A stretch of DNA of 64,000 bases, from the NCBI GenBank assembly GCA_963513935.1, contig OY740777.1, positions 13,379,092 to 13,443,091 of the forward strand, written 5' to 3'. The DNA comes from Aphrophora alni (Eukaryota; Arthropoda; Insecta; Hemiptera; Aphrophoridae). Positions 46,980 to 57,590 of this stretch are shown in pieces. The notes below the pieces were generated by a model. The model saw nothing but the letters and a program-made list of their open reading frames with translations. It did no database searches and was not told the origin of the DNA. The position numbers were made by a program, and so were the translations under genes. Each line of letters starts with the position of its first letter. The stretch's first letter is position 1.

Positions 46980-47458
46980 TTGGGTTAATCTTTTCTTTTA
47001 GGTCTCTCTTGAGCAACTCTTGTTCTTTTGTGACCCTGACGCTATTAAAGTATTCAAGGGTTGGAGGTATTTATTTTACCTTCTTTTCTTCTTTAAAAAA
47101 AACTACGATGACTAAGGGGTTTTGCCTTTTAAACCAAACAATGTAAAATAATAATTGCTACCATTTTCCATTCTCTACATAATCAATCTGTGTGTGAAGT
47201 CGGTATTGGGCTTGATTTCAGACAGCTACTGTAGGTGATATTGTGGTTCTAAGTTTCTCCCCATCTTTTTACATGAGTTACACAATAGTTTCTACACGAC
47301 TTGTACATTGACATTAATTTTTGTCCTTATTTGTTTAAAGGTTTTATAAGAAAGAAAAAAACATGAAATGTATACTCTTAGCTCTCAAATACTCTAATAG
47401 CGTCAGGGTAAAACAAGAGTTGATCAAGAAAAGATAGGAATGAGAGAGGTTTAACCCA
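46980..47458. mobile_element. Family B foldback element
   Basis: The left arm 46980-47062 (GGGTTAATCTTTTCTTTTAG, CAACTCTTGTTCTTTTGTGA, CCCTGACGCTATTAAAGTAT) is the reverse complement of the right arm 47381-47458 (ATACTCTAATAGCGTCAGGG, AAAACAAGAGTTGATCAAG, AGAGGTTTAACCC). The spacer is about 320 bp. Related single arms occur at about 52205-52390, 55490-55680 and 56765-56945. Confidence 0.75.
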
Positions 47459-48546
47459 AAACTGATTGGAAAAGGTATTGATTCAACGCGGTCACTAGGG
47501 ATTGCTTGAGCCTGTAGTCACTATAAGGCCTGTATTGGTAGTAGTTTATTTTTTAAATATTTATTAGGTTATCCTTTATTAGGTTTTTTGCAGTGTTAAT
47601 ATACCCTTTGTTCTTATCTAAAAACTCACAAATTGGCTGTATTTTACAGTGAAAATGAAAGCCAAGATTTTGTTCAATTTCAAAAGTTAACCATATTTCT
47701 TATTTTTAAAAATTAAATGTAAAAGCTTCCTCTATTATAAAATGCTTACGTATTATTTGAGAATATTTTTTATATAAAATAGTTTCAAAAGTTGGATACG
47801 GAGAAAGGAAGAAATTACCGCAAACATTCAGCCGTTTAAACTATCAAATTTTATTTTACAGTATAAAATTAAGATAATAATCAACAGATTTCAAAACGTT
47901 GAATTATTTACAATTTAAAACCTGATTCATTCCTTCAAATCCAAGGTATTCATACCATCTTTGAAGCGTTACTAATTTATTAAACAATGTTTTGAAATTA
48001 ATTCGCATAATCAAGGAAACTTGATTAGGTTCACGGACAGACGATTTATTACCTCAACGAATGATTTATAAAACAATTAATTATACTCTAATGAATAGTG
48101 ATTCATTAAAGCGAACTATTACTGCTTATTATAATTTGTAAGAATAATCAGAGTTCAAATTAATGAGAAAATAAATTCCGCGCGTGCAGAAACAATCAAA
48201 CATATCTTAATGTAAGTGTCATTGTTTGTTTTGTGTTGGAAAAACACTTTTATCAGTTCAGTTTGTTTACAAGTATAAAACGTTTTATTGCTGTAAAAAG
48301 CAATGCATGAGTTATCCATTGTCGATAAGTGTAAGCAGAAACAATATACAGGGTGGTAAAAAAAGTCACCAAATTGTTTAAAATTTATTGTGGTTAGACG
48401 CGGAAACTTTGAAATTTCTGTCCGCCATAATACAACCGATATCTTGTACCTTCATTAGCGAGAAGGTATATTAGCGTTATTTTTAAAGTGAATAAGAATA
48501 AGAGAAGAATTACTCGAAAGTAGGTAGTGACGCCTTAGAAACCGTA
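47459..48546. other. AT-rich DNA, no gene seen
   Basis: ACAGGGTGGTAAAAAAAGTC at 48349-48368 resembles the family D terminus for its first ten bases. Nothing else recognised. Confidence 0.45.
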
Positions 48547-48996
48547 TAAGCGGAACAAGATGTAGAGGAAGTGGAAGGACAAAAGGTAGACGAAGTAGAA
48601 AAAAAAGACGCAGAAGAAAAGGAAGAACAAGACGAAGAAAAAGGAAAAGAACAAGACATAGAGGGAGTGGAAGAACAAGTCGTAGAGGAAGTGGAAGAGA
48701 AAGAAGTAGATGAATTTAAAGAACAAGACGTAGAGGGAGTGGAAGAAAAAGACGTAGAGGGAGTGGAACAACAAAACGTAGAGGGAGTGGAAGAATAAAT
48801 GCGTAGAGGGAGTGGAAGAACAAGACGAAGAAAAAGGAAAAGAACAAGGCATAGAGGGAGTGGAAGAACAAGACGTAGAGGAAGTGGAAGAGAAAGACGT
48901 AGAGAATTTAAAGAACAAGACGTAGAGGTAGTGGAAGAACAAAGCGGAGAGGGAGTGGAAGAACTAGAGTTAGAGGAAGTGGAAGAATATGTGTAA
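48547..48996 (+). repeat. Purine-rich 24-bp minisatellite coding for an acidic repeat
   Basis: About 18 units of GAACAAGACGTAGAGGGAGT GGAA. As 24 is a multiple of three, one frame runs from 48547 to a TAA at 48796-48798, as repeats of EEQDVEGV. A one-base insertion near 48797 moves the acidic frame, and a one-base deletion near 48905 moves it again, before it ends in EELELEEVEEYV and a stop. Such frames arise easily from a minisatellite; no start context, splice signal or family supports a real protein. The forward strand is almost all purine for 450 bp. Confidence 0.9.
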
Positions 48997-49024
48997 TTAG
49001 GGGAAGTGTTTTCGGCAGAGAGAG

Positions 49025-50400
49025 TGGTATTGCCGTCATTGGGGTTATTGTCATCAATGCCGTTATTGTACTAATTATTATTATTGACGTCATTGGGGTT
49101 ATTGCCATCAATTCCGTTAATGTCATCATTATTGTTATTGTCGTCATGGGGTTATTTATTGTCGTCAATGCTGTTATTGTCGTCATGGGGTTATTGTCGT
49201 CAATCCCGTTATTGTCATCATTATTGTTATTGTCGTCATGGTTTTATTTATTGTCGTCAATGCTGTTATTGTCGTCATGGGGTTATTGTCGTCAATCCCG
49301 TTATTGTCATCATTATTGTTATTGTCGTCATGGGGTTATTGTCGTCAATCCCGTTATTGTCGTCATTATTGTTATTGTCGTCATTGGGGTTATTTATTGT
49401 CGTCAATGCTGTTATTGTCGCCATGGGGTTATTGTCGTCAATCCCGTTATTGTCATCATTATTGTTATTGTCGTCATTGGGGTTATTTATTGTCGTCAAT
49501 GCTGTTATTGTCGTCAATCCCGTTATTGTCATCATTATTGTTATTGTCGTCATTGGGGTTATTTATTGTCGTCAATGCTGTTATTGTCGTCATGGGGTTA
49601 TTGTCGTCAATCCCGTTATTGTCATCATTATTGTTATTGTCGTCATGGTTTTATTTATTGTCGTCAATGCTGTTATTGTCGTCATGGGGTTATTGTCGTC
49701 AATCCCGTTATTGTCATCATTATTGTTATTGTCGTCATGGGGTTATTGTCGTCAATCCCGTTATTGTCGTCATTATTGTTATTGTCGTCATTGGGGTTAT
49801 TTATTGTCGTCAATGCTGTTATTGTCGCCATGGGGTTATTGTCGTCAATCCCGTTATTGTCATCATTATTGTTATTGTCGTCATTGGGGTTATTTATTGT
49901 CGTCAATGCTGTTATTGTCGTCAATCCCGTTATTGTCATCATTATTGTTATTGTCGTCATTGGGGTTATTTATTGTCGTTATTGCTGTTATTGTCGTCAT
50001 GGGGTTATTGTCGTCAATCCCGTTATTGTCATCATTATTGTTATTGTCGTCATTGGGGTTATTTATTGTCGTCAATGCTGTTATTGTCGTCAATCCCGTT
50101 ATTTTCATCATTATTGTTATTGTCGTCATTGGGGTTATTTATTGTCGTCAATGCTGTTATTGTCGTCATGGGGTTATTGTCGTCAATCCCGTTATTGTCA
50201 TCATTATTGTTATTGTCGTCATTGGGGTTATTTATTGTCGTCAATGCTGTTATTGTCGTCAATCCCGTTATTTTCATCATTATTGTTATTGTCGTCATTG
50301 GGGTTATTTATTGTCGTCAATCCCGTTATTGTCATCATTATTGTTGACGTCCTCATTGGTGCCGTTGGCGTCGTTGATATTGTCGTCATTGGCGTTAAAT
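49025..50400 (+). repeat. Satellite of GTTATTGTCGTC-type words, with 407-bp and 169-bp higher-order repeats
   Basis: The array is built from short modules (TTATTGTCGTCAATCCCG, TTATTGTCATCATTATTG, TTATTGTCGTCATGGGG, TTATTTATTGTCGTCAATGC). Two larger periods are visible: 49150-49970 is two near-identical copies 407 bp apart, and 49890-50298 repeats at 169 bp. The word set contains no forward stop codon in any frame, so all three forward frames are open for more than 1.1 kb (up to 456 codons), and minus frames give Asn-Asp-rich runs. This is a product of the repeat, not evidence for a protein. Confidence 0.95.
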
Positions 50401-50427
50401 CTTATTCACCGGAACGTTACCTTTCCA

Positions 50428-51207
50428 GAGGGACGGCCCACAAGGAATAAGTAGGAAATCTTCAATAGGCCGAGTTTTACATCGAATTAAAGGCTTTTAT
50501 GAGTAGAACCCAATGCCACAAACCCGACTTCAAAAGGGTCACCCTAGCTAAAATAGCCTGGGTTTAAAGTTCATATTAAATCAAACAAGGAAAATGGATT
50601 AACCATGATAGACCTATAAGAGAAAGTTGTTTGTGACTGATAGTGGGTATCCCACAAACAGGAAACATACTTGCTTTATATGTAACAATCATCAATGGCT
50701 CTTAGTTTTACTGTGAATGAATAATCAAACTGACATGGACTTCGTTACATTTACCAAATAATTGCAAATTTAAGCAATCTTTGAACGGCTGCCATTTCCG
50801 GCTCGATTGTTCGTTTGAGTTCGGATTTGCGGCCTTGTAATCTACTAAAAAAGACCTTTAATTTGATGTAACTATCAGCCTATGCTTACATTTAAGATTT
50901 CCTTTTACCTCAATTGGAGGTTAAAAGGCAGTGGGCAGCCTACAAAATAGTTTTTTTAAAGGCAGATATTGATTTACAATGCTTTCATTTCATAACTTCT
51001 ACCTAGTAAACATTATTAAGCTGTTTCCAACATAACTGACGTTGTAGCCAATATGAAGTTTAAACCCACGCTATTTTAGCTAGGGTGAACCTTTTGAGGT
51101 CGCCATTGTGTTCAACTCATAAGGCCATTAATTCGATGTACAATTCGACCTATGCTCTCATTTAAAATTCCCTACTTACTCTTTTTGGGGCGTCCCTTTA
51201 AATGTAG
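50428..51207. mobile_element. Foldback element with about 155-bp arms and GGGACG ends
   Basis: The left arm 50429-50580 (GGGACGGCCCACAAGGAATA AGTAGG, TACATCGAATTAAAGG, CACCCTAGCTAAAATAGCCT) is the reverse complement of the right arm 51045-51204 (AGGCTATTTTAGCTAGGGTG-like text, ATTAATTCGATGTAC, CTTTTTGGGGCGTCCC). Inside, 50850-50940 resembles 51120-51210 as a direct repeat (CCTATGCTTACATTTAAG against CCTATGCTCTCATTTAAA), so two ends were probably fused. No coding frame. Confidence 0.75.
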
Positions 51208-51834
51208 CAATCCACTGAATACATACTAAAATAGGTTTTGGTGTCCATTAACAACGTGCAAAGATTTGTAGCTCTATCTGTAACGGTTAGAAAAGTATTA
51301 AGCCGTCCCGGGACTCATTACCACGCGGTATAAAAATTGAATTTATTATCTAACGCCATTTATTTACCATCTTGTTTATAGAATGATGTTTCAAGTTCCA
51401 GGAATTCCAAAAAATCTTCGATACATTCAAAAACGAATTTCCAACTATAAAAAATTATCATTCAGATAAAACTCCGTTAATCCGTACAAGAGTTGCAGGG
51501 TAAGTTCAGATTTCAAAACAGACATCAGTCAAGGGTTTATAGAAACCTGCACTTGTCCTGAACTTGCTAACAATTTCAAATGAACTCGTTTATACAATGG
51601 ACTTCACTGGTTATCGCGGGTTAGCTTATGATTGGACTTTCTTCTTTATAAAGAATTTGCAGTCCTATGCTTATACTACAGTTCACATAGGTCAATTCTC
51701 AGAATATTATGCGTAGCTTGCTTATTTCCCTGGGAACTTTTAGTTCAATAAACCATAGACTTCAATGAAACGTGAATTTGTCCTGCAGTAGTAAGTCTTT
51801 AGTTTTATCTTCCTCTATTGTTTAAAGTTGAAAG
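51208..51834. other. No gene seen
   Basis: No coding frame or ordered repeat recognised. Confidence 0.5.
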
Positions 51835-51877
51835 TATGTATGCATGCGTGCGCGTGCGCGCGCGCGTGTGCGTGACA
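51835..51877. repeat. Alternating purine-pyrimidine tract
   Basis: GTATGTATGCATGCGTGCGC then GTGCGCGCGCGCGTGTGCGT is the kind of tract that can adopt Z-DNA. Confidence 0.8.
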
Positions 51878-52829
51878 TATTTTACTTAATTTTGGAAATA
51901 AAATAGTGTGTGATTTATTTTGTTTCCTTGTATATTTTTGTTTGTTTCTAATACGCTCTTCTGTATCTGTGTATATTTTAACTCCTGTTGTTTAAAGCCG
52001 TATGTATGTGTACGTAGTCCCTACACATAGCCTATATATGAATGTTTAGGTATTATGTGTGTATTTGGATTTGTGTATTTAATTTTGGGAATAATATAAT
52101 TGTAGTGTTGAAGAAACGGTACTATATCATTAAGCATTTTTGTTTCTTCCTAGTACTAGAAAAACCTCTTTGTCATTTAAAACACTAATAAAACATTAAA
52201 TAAAGACCTCTAGTCCTCGATACTCTAATACTCCGGATCGTTAGAAAACTAGAGTTGGTGAAGAGATATCTAATAAGGGACTACTAATCCAAGAATACTT
52301 GTATAGTCAGCTAAGTTACTTCGGTATTGCCACGCCCATACTAACTAAAATGAGCTTCTAAGGGTTTGTTTCTGATATGTTAAGATGTATAGGCTTGTGG
52401 TTTCTCCAAAACAGGTTTGCTTCTGAAGTAACCTAAATTCCTTTAAACATTTGTTATTTTTGGAATTTTTAACACGTATTCTCAAACTTTGTATTTATAG
52501 ATTTTTATTACAAAAAACTAGACTAATAAAAGTTATAAATTCTCACGTGTTTTCTAAAAAGAAAATAATTCATCTTCTACTTTCATTCGATGGTTGAACT
52601 TTCCAGAAGCCATTTTAATAGCTTCTTACAAAAAATTTAAAAAACAATTAAACACTATTTTTACTGACCCACTTCTCAAATTAATTGGAATACATTTCGA
52701 TAAAATTCACTTACAAATTACTAGTTATGACTTCTCTTATATTAATACTAATTAATACAAAAAGTAAACATATCCACGACTATACAAACATTATATTACG
52801 TACGTGTGTGAAATCAACTGTTTACAGTT
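51878..52829. other. AT-rich DNA with a family B fragment
   Basis: 52205-52390 resembles the family B arm and its outward flank as seen at 55490-55680 (ATCCAAGAATACTTG / ACCCAAGAGTACGTG; ACTAAAATGAGCTTCTAAG / ACTAAAGTGAGCCCCTGAG). Confidence 0.45.
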
Positions 52830-53018
52830 CTATAGCAAAACTTCAGACTCAACACAACTGAATGTGTATTGCAGTCGGGAGCAAAATGTTCTACAAGATG
52901 GGGTGCGTTGACCCCTGATGACCTCCAAACTGGCCACGTTGTCTGGATATTGAGACAATGCACCGGCTGCAATGAAGGCCGTTTGCAGTTTATGCAGATC
53001 TTTCAATATTAAAAGTTT
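52830..53018 (-). CDS. Candidate coding segment (unassigned), about 62 codons
   Basis: The minus strand is open from a TAA at 53021-53019 to TAG at 52832-52830, in a patch much GC-richer than its flanks. The peptide reads KDLHKLQTAFIAAGALSQYP and continues DNVASLEVIRGQRTP with balanced, protein-like composition. There is no in-frame ATG near its start, so it would be an internal or last exon; TTGAAAG at 53005-52999 is a possible but weak acceptor. I do not recognise the family. An old retroelement fragment or chance remain possible. Confidence 0.25.
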   Translation of the reverse strand, partial: KLLILKDLHKLQTAFIAAGALSQYPDNVASLEVIRGQRTPSCRTFCSRLQYTFSCVESEVLL

Positions 53019-53549
53019 TTAAATTATTTATTTTATAAAAGTTGTAATTTTAAATCTAGATTTACAAATTACAGCCTTATTTAAAATGTCAACAATTTAA
53101 GTTCGTGTTTCTTAAAATATAATATTCGGTAGTCAACTTTAAATAAAGTGAAAATGTTTAAATAAATTAAATTTTACAACAGTAAAATTAAAAATTTAGT
53201 TATTAAAAGTTGAAAAGGTATTCATAGTTCAAGTAAAGCTTGGAAAATTAATACAATTGCATCGGATGTGCTATGAATATTACGACAGCGAATATAATAT
53301 GAATGTTAATAAAGTGAAATCATTCTGGGAAATAAATCTTAGAATCTCGACAACGTGTAGAGAATGATTTGCAATCTTCCTGAAAAATAATGACAGTCAA
53401 TCCTTAGATACACGAATAACATACACTGTCGTATAGAATGAATTTTGTATGCAAATGTCAGGTGACAAGGTTATTTATAGCTGTCAGAATATAACATTTT
53501 GTATTAAGCGAGATCTACGTCCTTGAAAATAAGCATTAGTAAAAGCCAT
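53019..53549. other. AT-rich DNA, no gene seen
   Basis: No coding frame or ordered repeat recognised. Confidence 0.5.
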
Positions 53550-53770
53550 CACGCCATTGGTTAAAGGTGGGGGATCTGGAAGGTTTTTACTGATTGGTAG
53601 AAACCGTTTGGACCTTGAAATACCAGAAAAAAACCACCCTTCCAGCAAGGGAGGGTCCAAAACCTTGGAATAGATTTATAACCGCCCTTTGAGACGTTCT
53701 TCCTGTAATACATTCCTTGCGGTCGAAACGTCAGGTTGAGTTATGAAAGAGATATATGTGGAGATATACA
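53550..53770 (+). promoter_or_regulatory. Promoter-like GC-richer block
   Basis: Two inverted CCAAT boxes (ATTGG at about 53557 and 53595) stand some 80-120 bp before GATTTATAACCGCCC (about 53672), a weak TATA-like word. A small inverted pair TTTGGACC / GGTCCAAA lies between. The first ATG after it (53743) opens only 26 codons. The evidence is compositional and by motif only. Confidence 0.15.
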
Positions 53771-54028
53771 CGTCCTGTGGGATCCCTATCAGTTTGATAA
53801 GGGATGAAATATCTGCGTTTTAGTTTAATTAAGTCTGTCATTGTCTAGGTTTTTGAAAATTAAAGTAGTCTACTATTGCACTGGGAACTAATGAGGTTTT
53901 TATTGTATAAAGGAATATTTGAATTTGTACAACTAGGAGGTAAAATTTAATTATTTAACTAAAACTAAAAATAATAATGATTAAATATTGAGTAATTTTA
54001 ATCCTATCCATTTTCGAGTTATTTTGGA

Positions 54029-54940
54029 AATATGATTGTTATAAATTATCAAAAATATAGTTTATTATGGATTTACAGCCACCATCAATAATTTAATAAA
54101 TATTTGTTTTATTTTTCTCATGAGATTTTCCATAGCATCATATATTTTGGGCTATCAAACTTTAAAAAGTGAAGTCAAGATTTAAAAACATAATCTTAAT
54201 AGCTTTTTAATTCTAGGTGTACTTTATGAAACCTGATTTTTGAATTTTTATAAATACGATTGTTATAAATGACCTAAAATATATTTTATTATATTTTTAC
54301 AGCCACCATCAACAATTTAATAAATATTTGTTTTGTTTTTCTCATGAGATTTGGCTTAGAATCATATATTTTGAGTTTTCAAACCTTAAAAACTACAGTC
54401 AAGATTAAAAAAACATAATTTTTATAGCTTTTTAATTCTAGTTATACATTATGAAACCTGATTTTTGATTTTTTTAAATAAATATGATAGTTATAAATGA
54501 CCAAAAATATAGTTTATTATAGGTTTACAGCCACCATCAACAATTTAATAAATATTTGTTTTGTTTTTTACACGAGATTTTCCATAGCATTATATATTTT
54601 TGGTTTCCTAACTTTAAAAAGTGAAGTCAAGATTTAAAAACATAATCTTAATAGCTTTTTAATTCTAGTTATACATTATGAAACCTGATTTTTGATTTTT
54701 TTTTTTAAATAAATATGATAGTTATAAATAACCAAAAATATAGTTTATTATAGGTTTACAGCCGCCATCAACAATTTAATAATTTTTTTTTTTCACATGA
54801 TATTTTGCATAGCATCATATATTTTGAGTTTTAAAACTTTAAAAAGTACAGTCAATATTAAAAAACATAATCTTTATAACTTTTTTATACTAGTTGTACA
54901 TTATGAAATCTGATTTTTTATTTTTTTGTAAATTAAAAAC
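54029..54940. repeat. About 228-bp satellite, 4 copies
   Basis: The anchor TTTACAGCCACCATCAA occurs with periods of 224, 228 and 231 bp (ACAGCC at 54075, 54299, 54527 and 54758). Units share TTTGTTTTGTTTTTCTCATG and AACATAATCTTAATAGCTTT and TTATGAAACCTGATTTTTGA. The third and fourth units diverge most at their T-rich runs. Confidence 0.95.
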
Positions 54941-55489
54941 CATAATATTTTATATAATTATTGTTAAAACTATGATAATAATGGTTGTGTTTAATATTTT
55001 TTTCACCCTTAAAAATTAATACTGAATATTATTTAATTAATACGAAAAAACCTTATAATTTTACGAAATAAAATTTAAGTTTTTAACCTATTTAAGTGTG
55101 TACTTGCTTGGTGAGATCCGGAATATCCACTGGTCACTAAGTTACAAAATTTCCAATAAACTCTGACATATAAAAGTTTATGAATTACATTAGTCTTGTT
55201 TCCATTAATCGTGATCTGTAATTCTCTCATTAATTGGGGTTGCTTCCAGATTAAAATTTTACTAAAATTCATTGAAATTTATCTCCGTTTACGGTGCAAA
55301 TATTATGTTTGAACGACACGTCTATACACCTGCGTTGTAGCTAATAATACTCAATAAAATTGATTTGGACAATCAACATATATTTTTGTGTAATAAAATG
55401 TGCAAATAATTTTTTCTCTTTTTTTCAGAAAAAAAAAACCTATCAGTCATGATCGCCTTATAAAAAATATAATAAAGGAAAAGAAGGGC
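54941..55489. other. AT-rich DNA, no gene seen
   Basis: A 65-codon minus frame (55075-55272) has no recognised motif. Confidence 0.45.
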
Positions 55490-55690
55490 GTAACCAATAT
55501 CCTCCGAAATACTCTAAGAGTTTCAGGATATAAAAAGAACAAGAATTGTTCAAATTAGACCTAACAGGAAAGATGAAAGAGAGGGATTTAACCCAAGAGT
55601 ACGTGAAAAAAAGGTGTAGATACAGTTAAGACCCATCGGGAGTGCAAAACCAGTACACACTAAAGTGAGCCCCTGAGTATAGCGTGCAAA
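55490..55690 (+). repeat. Family B fragment, single arm plus flank
   Basis: ATACTCTAAGAGTTTCAGGA, AACAAGAATTGTTC and AGAGGGATTTAACCCAAGAG match the right arm of the element at 46980-47458. The text after it (GACCCATCGGGAGTGC, ACACACTAAAGTGAGCCCCT) gives the outward end of the family. Confidence 0.6.
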
Positions 55691-56715
55691 TATGTGAATT
55701 ATACTAAGGTATCTATTATTTTTTTCTAAATGTAGGTTTAACATTTTATAGTCTAACAAAATATTCATGCCCTGATAAACATTTATTTGTTTTAAAAAAT
55801 ATGTTTTTCAGTGAACATTCTAATACCATAGAAAGGGTGTACTTTCTTACTTGACTTATTTTCTCTACAAAACTTTAAACGTGTGAACGTTCCGATATTA
55901 GATACGTTCCGCCTTTTGGTTTTAAGTGTTTAATAACATCCTAGAGCGCATAAGAAATGTAACAATTAACCTGAACACTTGAGATAGTGATATTTATCGA
56001 ATACTGAAGAAACCATTTCCTCTCTGATAGTTTAGTGCTTCTAATTAACCTTTTTGTAGTGTTTATGTCTTTTTATGATTTAATGTGTCAGCCTCTTGGT
56101 TTTTTTTATTCATTGCAAAATGTAAAAAAAAAAGTTGTAGGGGGTGTTTATGCCTCAAAGTATATTTTTTGAAAATAATAAAGTATAAATCAATTTTGTT
56201 ACGTGAAATGTAGTTTTTTATAAATATGGACTAGGCTAATTTTAAAATAAATTGCAACCTAACAATATTTTGCATTTAAGTTATATGTTCTAAATAAATG
56301 ATTATATCAAACTTATTAGGACACAATTTAAATTAAAAGAAGAAATTTTTCAGAAATTGAGTAAAAAAAGTTTATGAAAGACGTTGAGGATAGCCTACTA
56401 CATTTTTATATTGTAACGAAATATTCGATTTTGGGGCTCCTGAGTTGAAAAAATGGGTTTTGAAAATAATTTTAATTTTGTGGGGATTCTGTTATGAGGA
56501 AGAGGAATTCCTGTTCCTAACGATTTTGGTGATATTTTATTTCCATAAATACTTACAAAATGATTTGGTTCCCCAATTTCTTAAAATTCTGAAACATGAA
56601 CATTTTAAAAGGAGGTGTAACCTCCAGGTGTTAGGGAGTTCAATCCAGAGGTGCCTAGCTGGATCTACACATTTCCCCCCCCCCTGTAGTGTTGGGTTAC
56701 ATCCCTAACTTTTAT
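55691..56715. other. AT-rich DNA, no gene seen
   Basis: An 87-codon frame at 56445-56708 has no known domain. A run of ten C lies at 56675-56684. Confidence 0.45.
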
Positions 56716-56761
56716 CAATGAATACATATACTATACATATGTATAGTATATGTATTCATTG
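56716..56761. repeat. Perfect 46-bp palindrome
   Basis: CAATGAATACATATACTATA CAT is followed immediately by its exact complement ATGTATAGTATATGTATTCA TTG, with no spacer, centred at 56738/56739. It abuts a family B arm. Confidence 0.95.
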
Positions 56762-56945
56762 CTTTTATTGAACCTATCCGGTTTCTCTTGACCAACTCTT
56801 GTTTTTTTTCCGACTCTGACACTATTAGTGTATTCGAGGACTTGGGAGGTTGGAGTCTTTACTTCATCCTCTTTTCTTGTTTTTTTATTAGACATTGATG
56901 ACTGAGAGATTTTCACCTTTAAATGACAATACTACACTTTTAAGC
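56762..56945 (-). repeat. Family B fragment, left-arm orientation
   Basis: CTCTTGACCAACTCTTGTTT, CTCTGACACTATTAGTGTAT TC and CATTGATGACTGAGAGATTT TCACC match 47005-47130 of the family B element. Confidence 0.6.
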
Positions 56946-56969
56946 GTGTGTTTCTTTAATACTCAACCT

Positions 56970-56999
56970 CTGAGGATGGTAACTATGTTATTGAAATGT
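56970..56999 (+). ncRNA. Hammerhead-like motif with compensated stem
   Basis: CTGAGGAT, GGTAAC-tat-GTTATT, GAAATG. Compared with the family A stem GGCGAC/GTCGTT, two positions changed on both strands so that pairing is kept (C-G to T-A, G-C to A-T). No inverted partner is seen close by. Confidence 0.35.
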
Positions 57000-57560
57000 A
57001 CACAAGGAAATAACTCTTAATTTATTGAATTGTGGTAATGGGTGTTTGATTACAACGACAAGGGAAAAATCTTAGAATCAGTCATATCTATTTTGAACAA
57101 ATTGTGACTTAAATCTGTAACCATTTCGCTAAAAACAACGTAAAATGTAAAATTTACCTCTCCTACAACGGATCAAATTTGGATTTTTTTAAAAATTAAT
57201 CGTGAACTTTGAATTTCCTCAATTTGGTACGTTGGTAACGGTCATAAACATTTATTATTAAAAGTATATTGATCAAAATAGTTTTGCCTGATTTTGAAAT
57301 ATGAATACATCCCTAGCATTTTTTTTTTTTTTTTATAAGTAATAAATACTACAGTCGACAATGGAAATAACATTTAAATTAACGGAAAATATATTATTTG
57401 CAATAATTAATTATTGTAATTAATTATTTTATTTAGTTTCGTTCCATTCATACCGTGTTGCAGAGATATCCAAAGTGAGCTGATAGGTTGATAAAACTGT
57501 GGAGGGGAAGGATTGGTAGGCCACAATTTATTTTAGTCATAGTTTAGTAAAATACCTTCC
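57000..57560. other. AT-rich DNA, no gene seen
   Basis: No coding frame recognised; a long T run lies near 57319-57334. Confidence 0.5.
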
Positions 57561-57590
57561 AATAATGATAGCCAAGTTGTCGAAACGTAC
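57561..57590 (+). ncRNA. Related stem plus GAAACG motif
   Basis: AATAAT, GATAGC-caa-GTTGTC, GAAACGTAC. The six-pair stem and GAAACG are kept but the CTGA box is lost. Text after it (TTATTTAATGGATTG, GAAATAAC) resembles that after 57000 (GGAAATAACTCTTAATTTAT TG). Confidence 0.3.

Noticed and set aside
49084..50454. 456-codon open frame (and two more in the other forward frames)
   Set aside because: All three frames are open because the satellite's words lack stop codons; the peptide is a low-complexity echo of the DNA repeat.
53700..53735. Another hammerhead-like motif (GGTCGAAACGTC)
   Set aside because: GAAACGTC is present, but there is no CTGANGA box and no clear stem before it.
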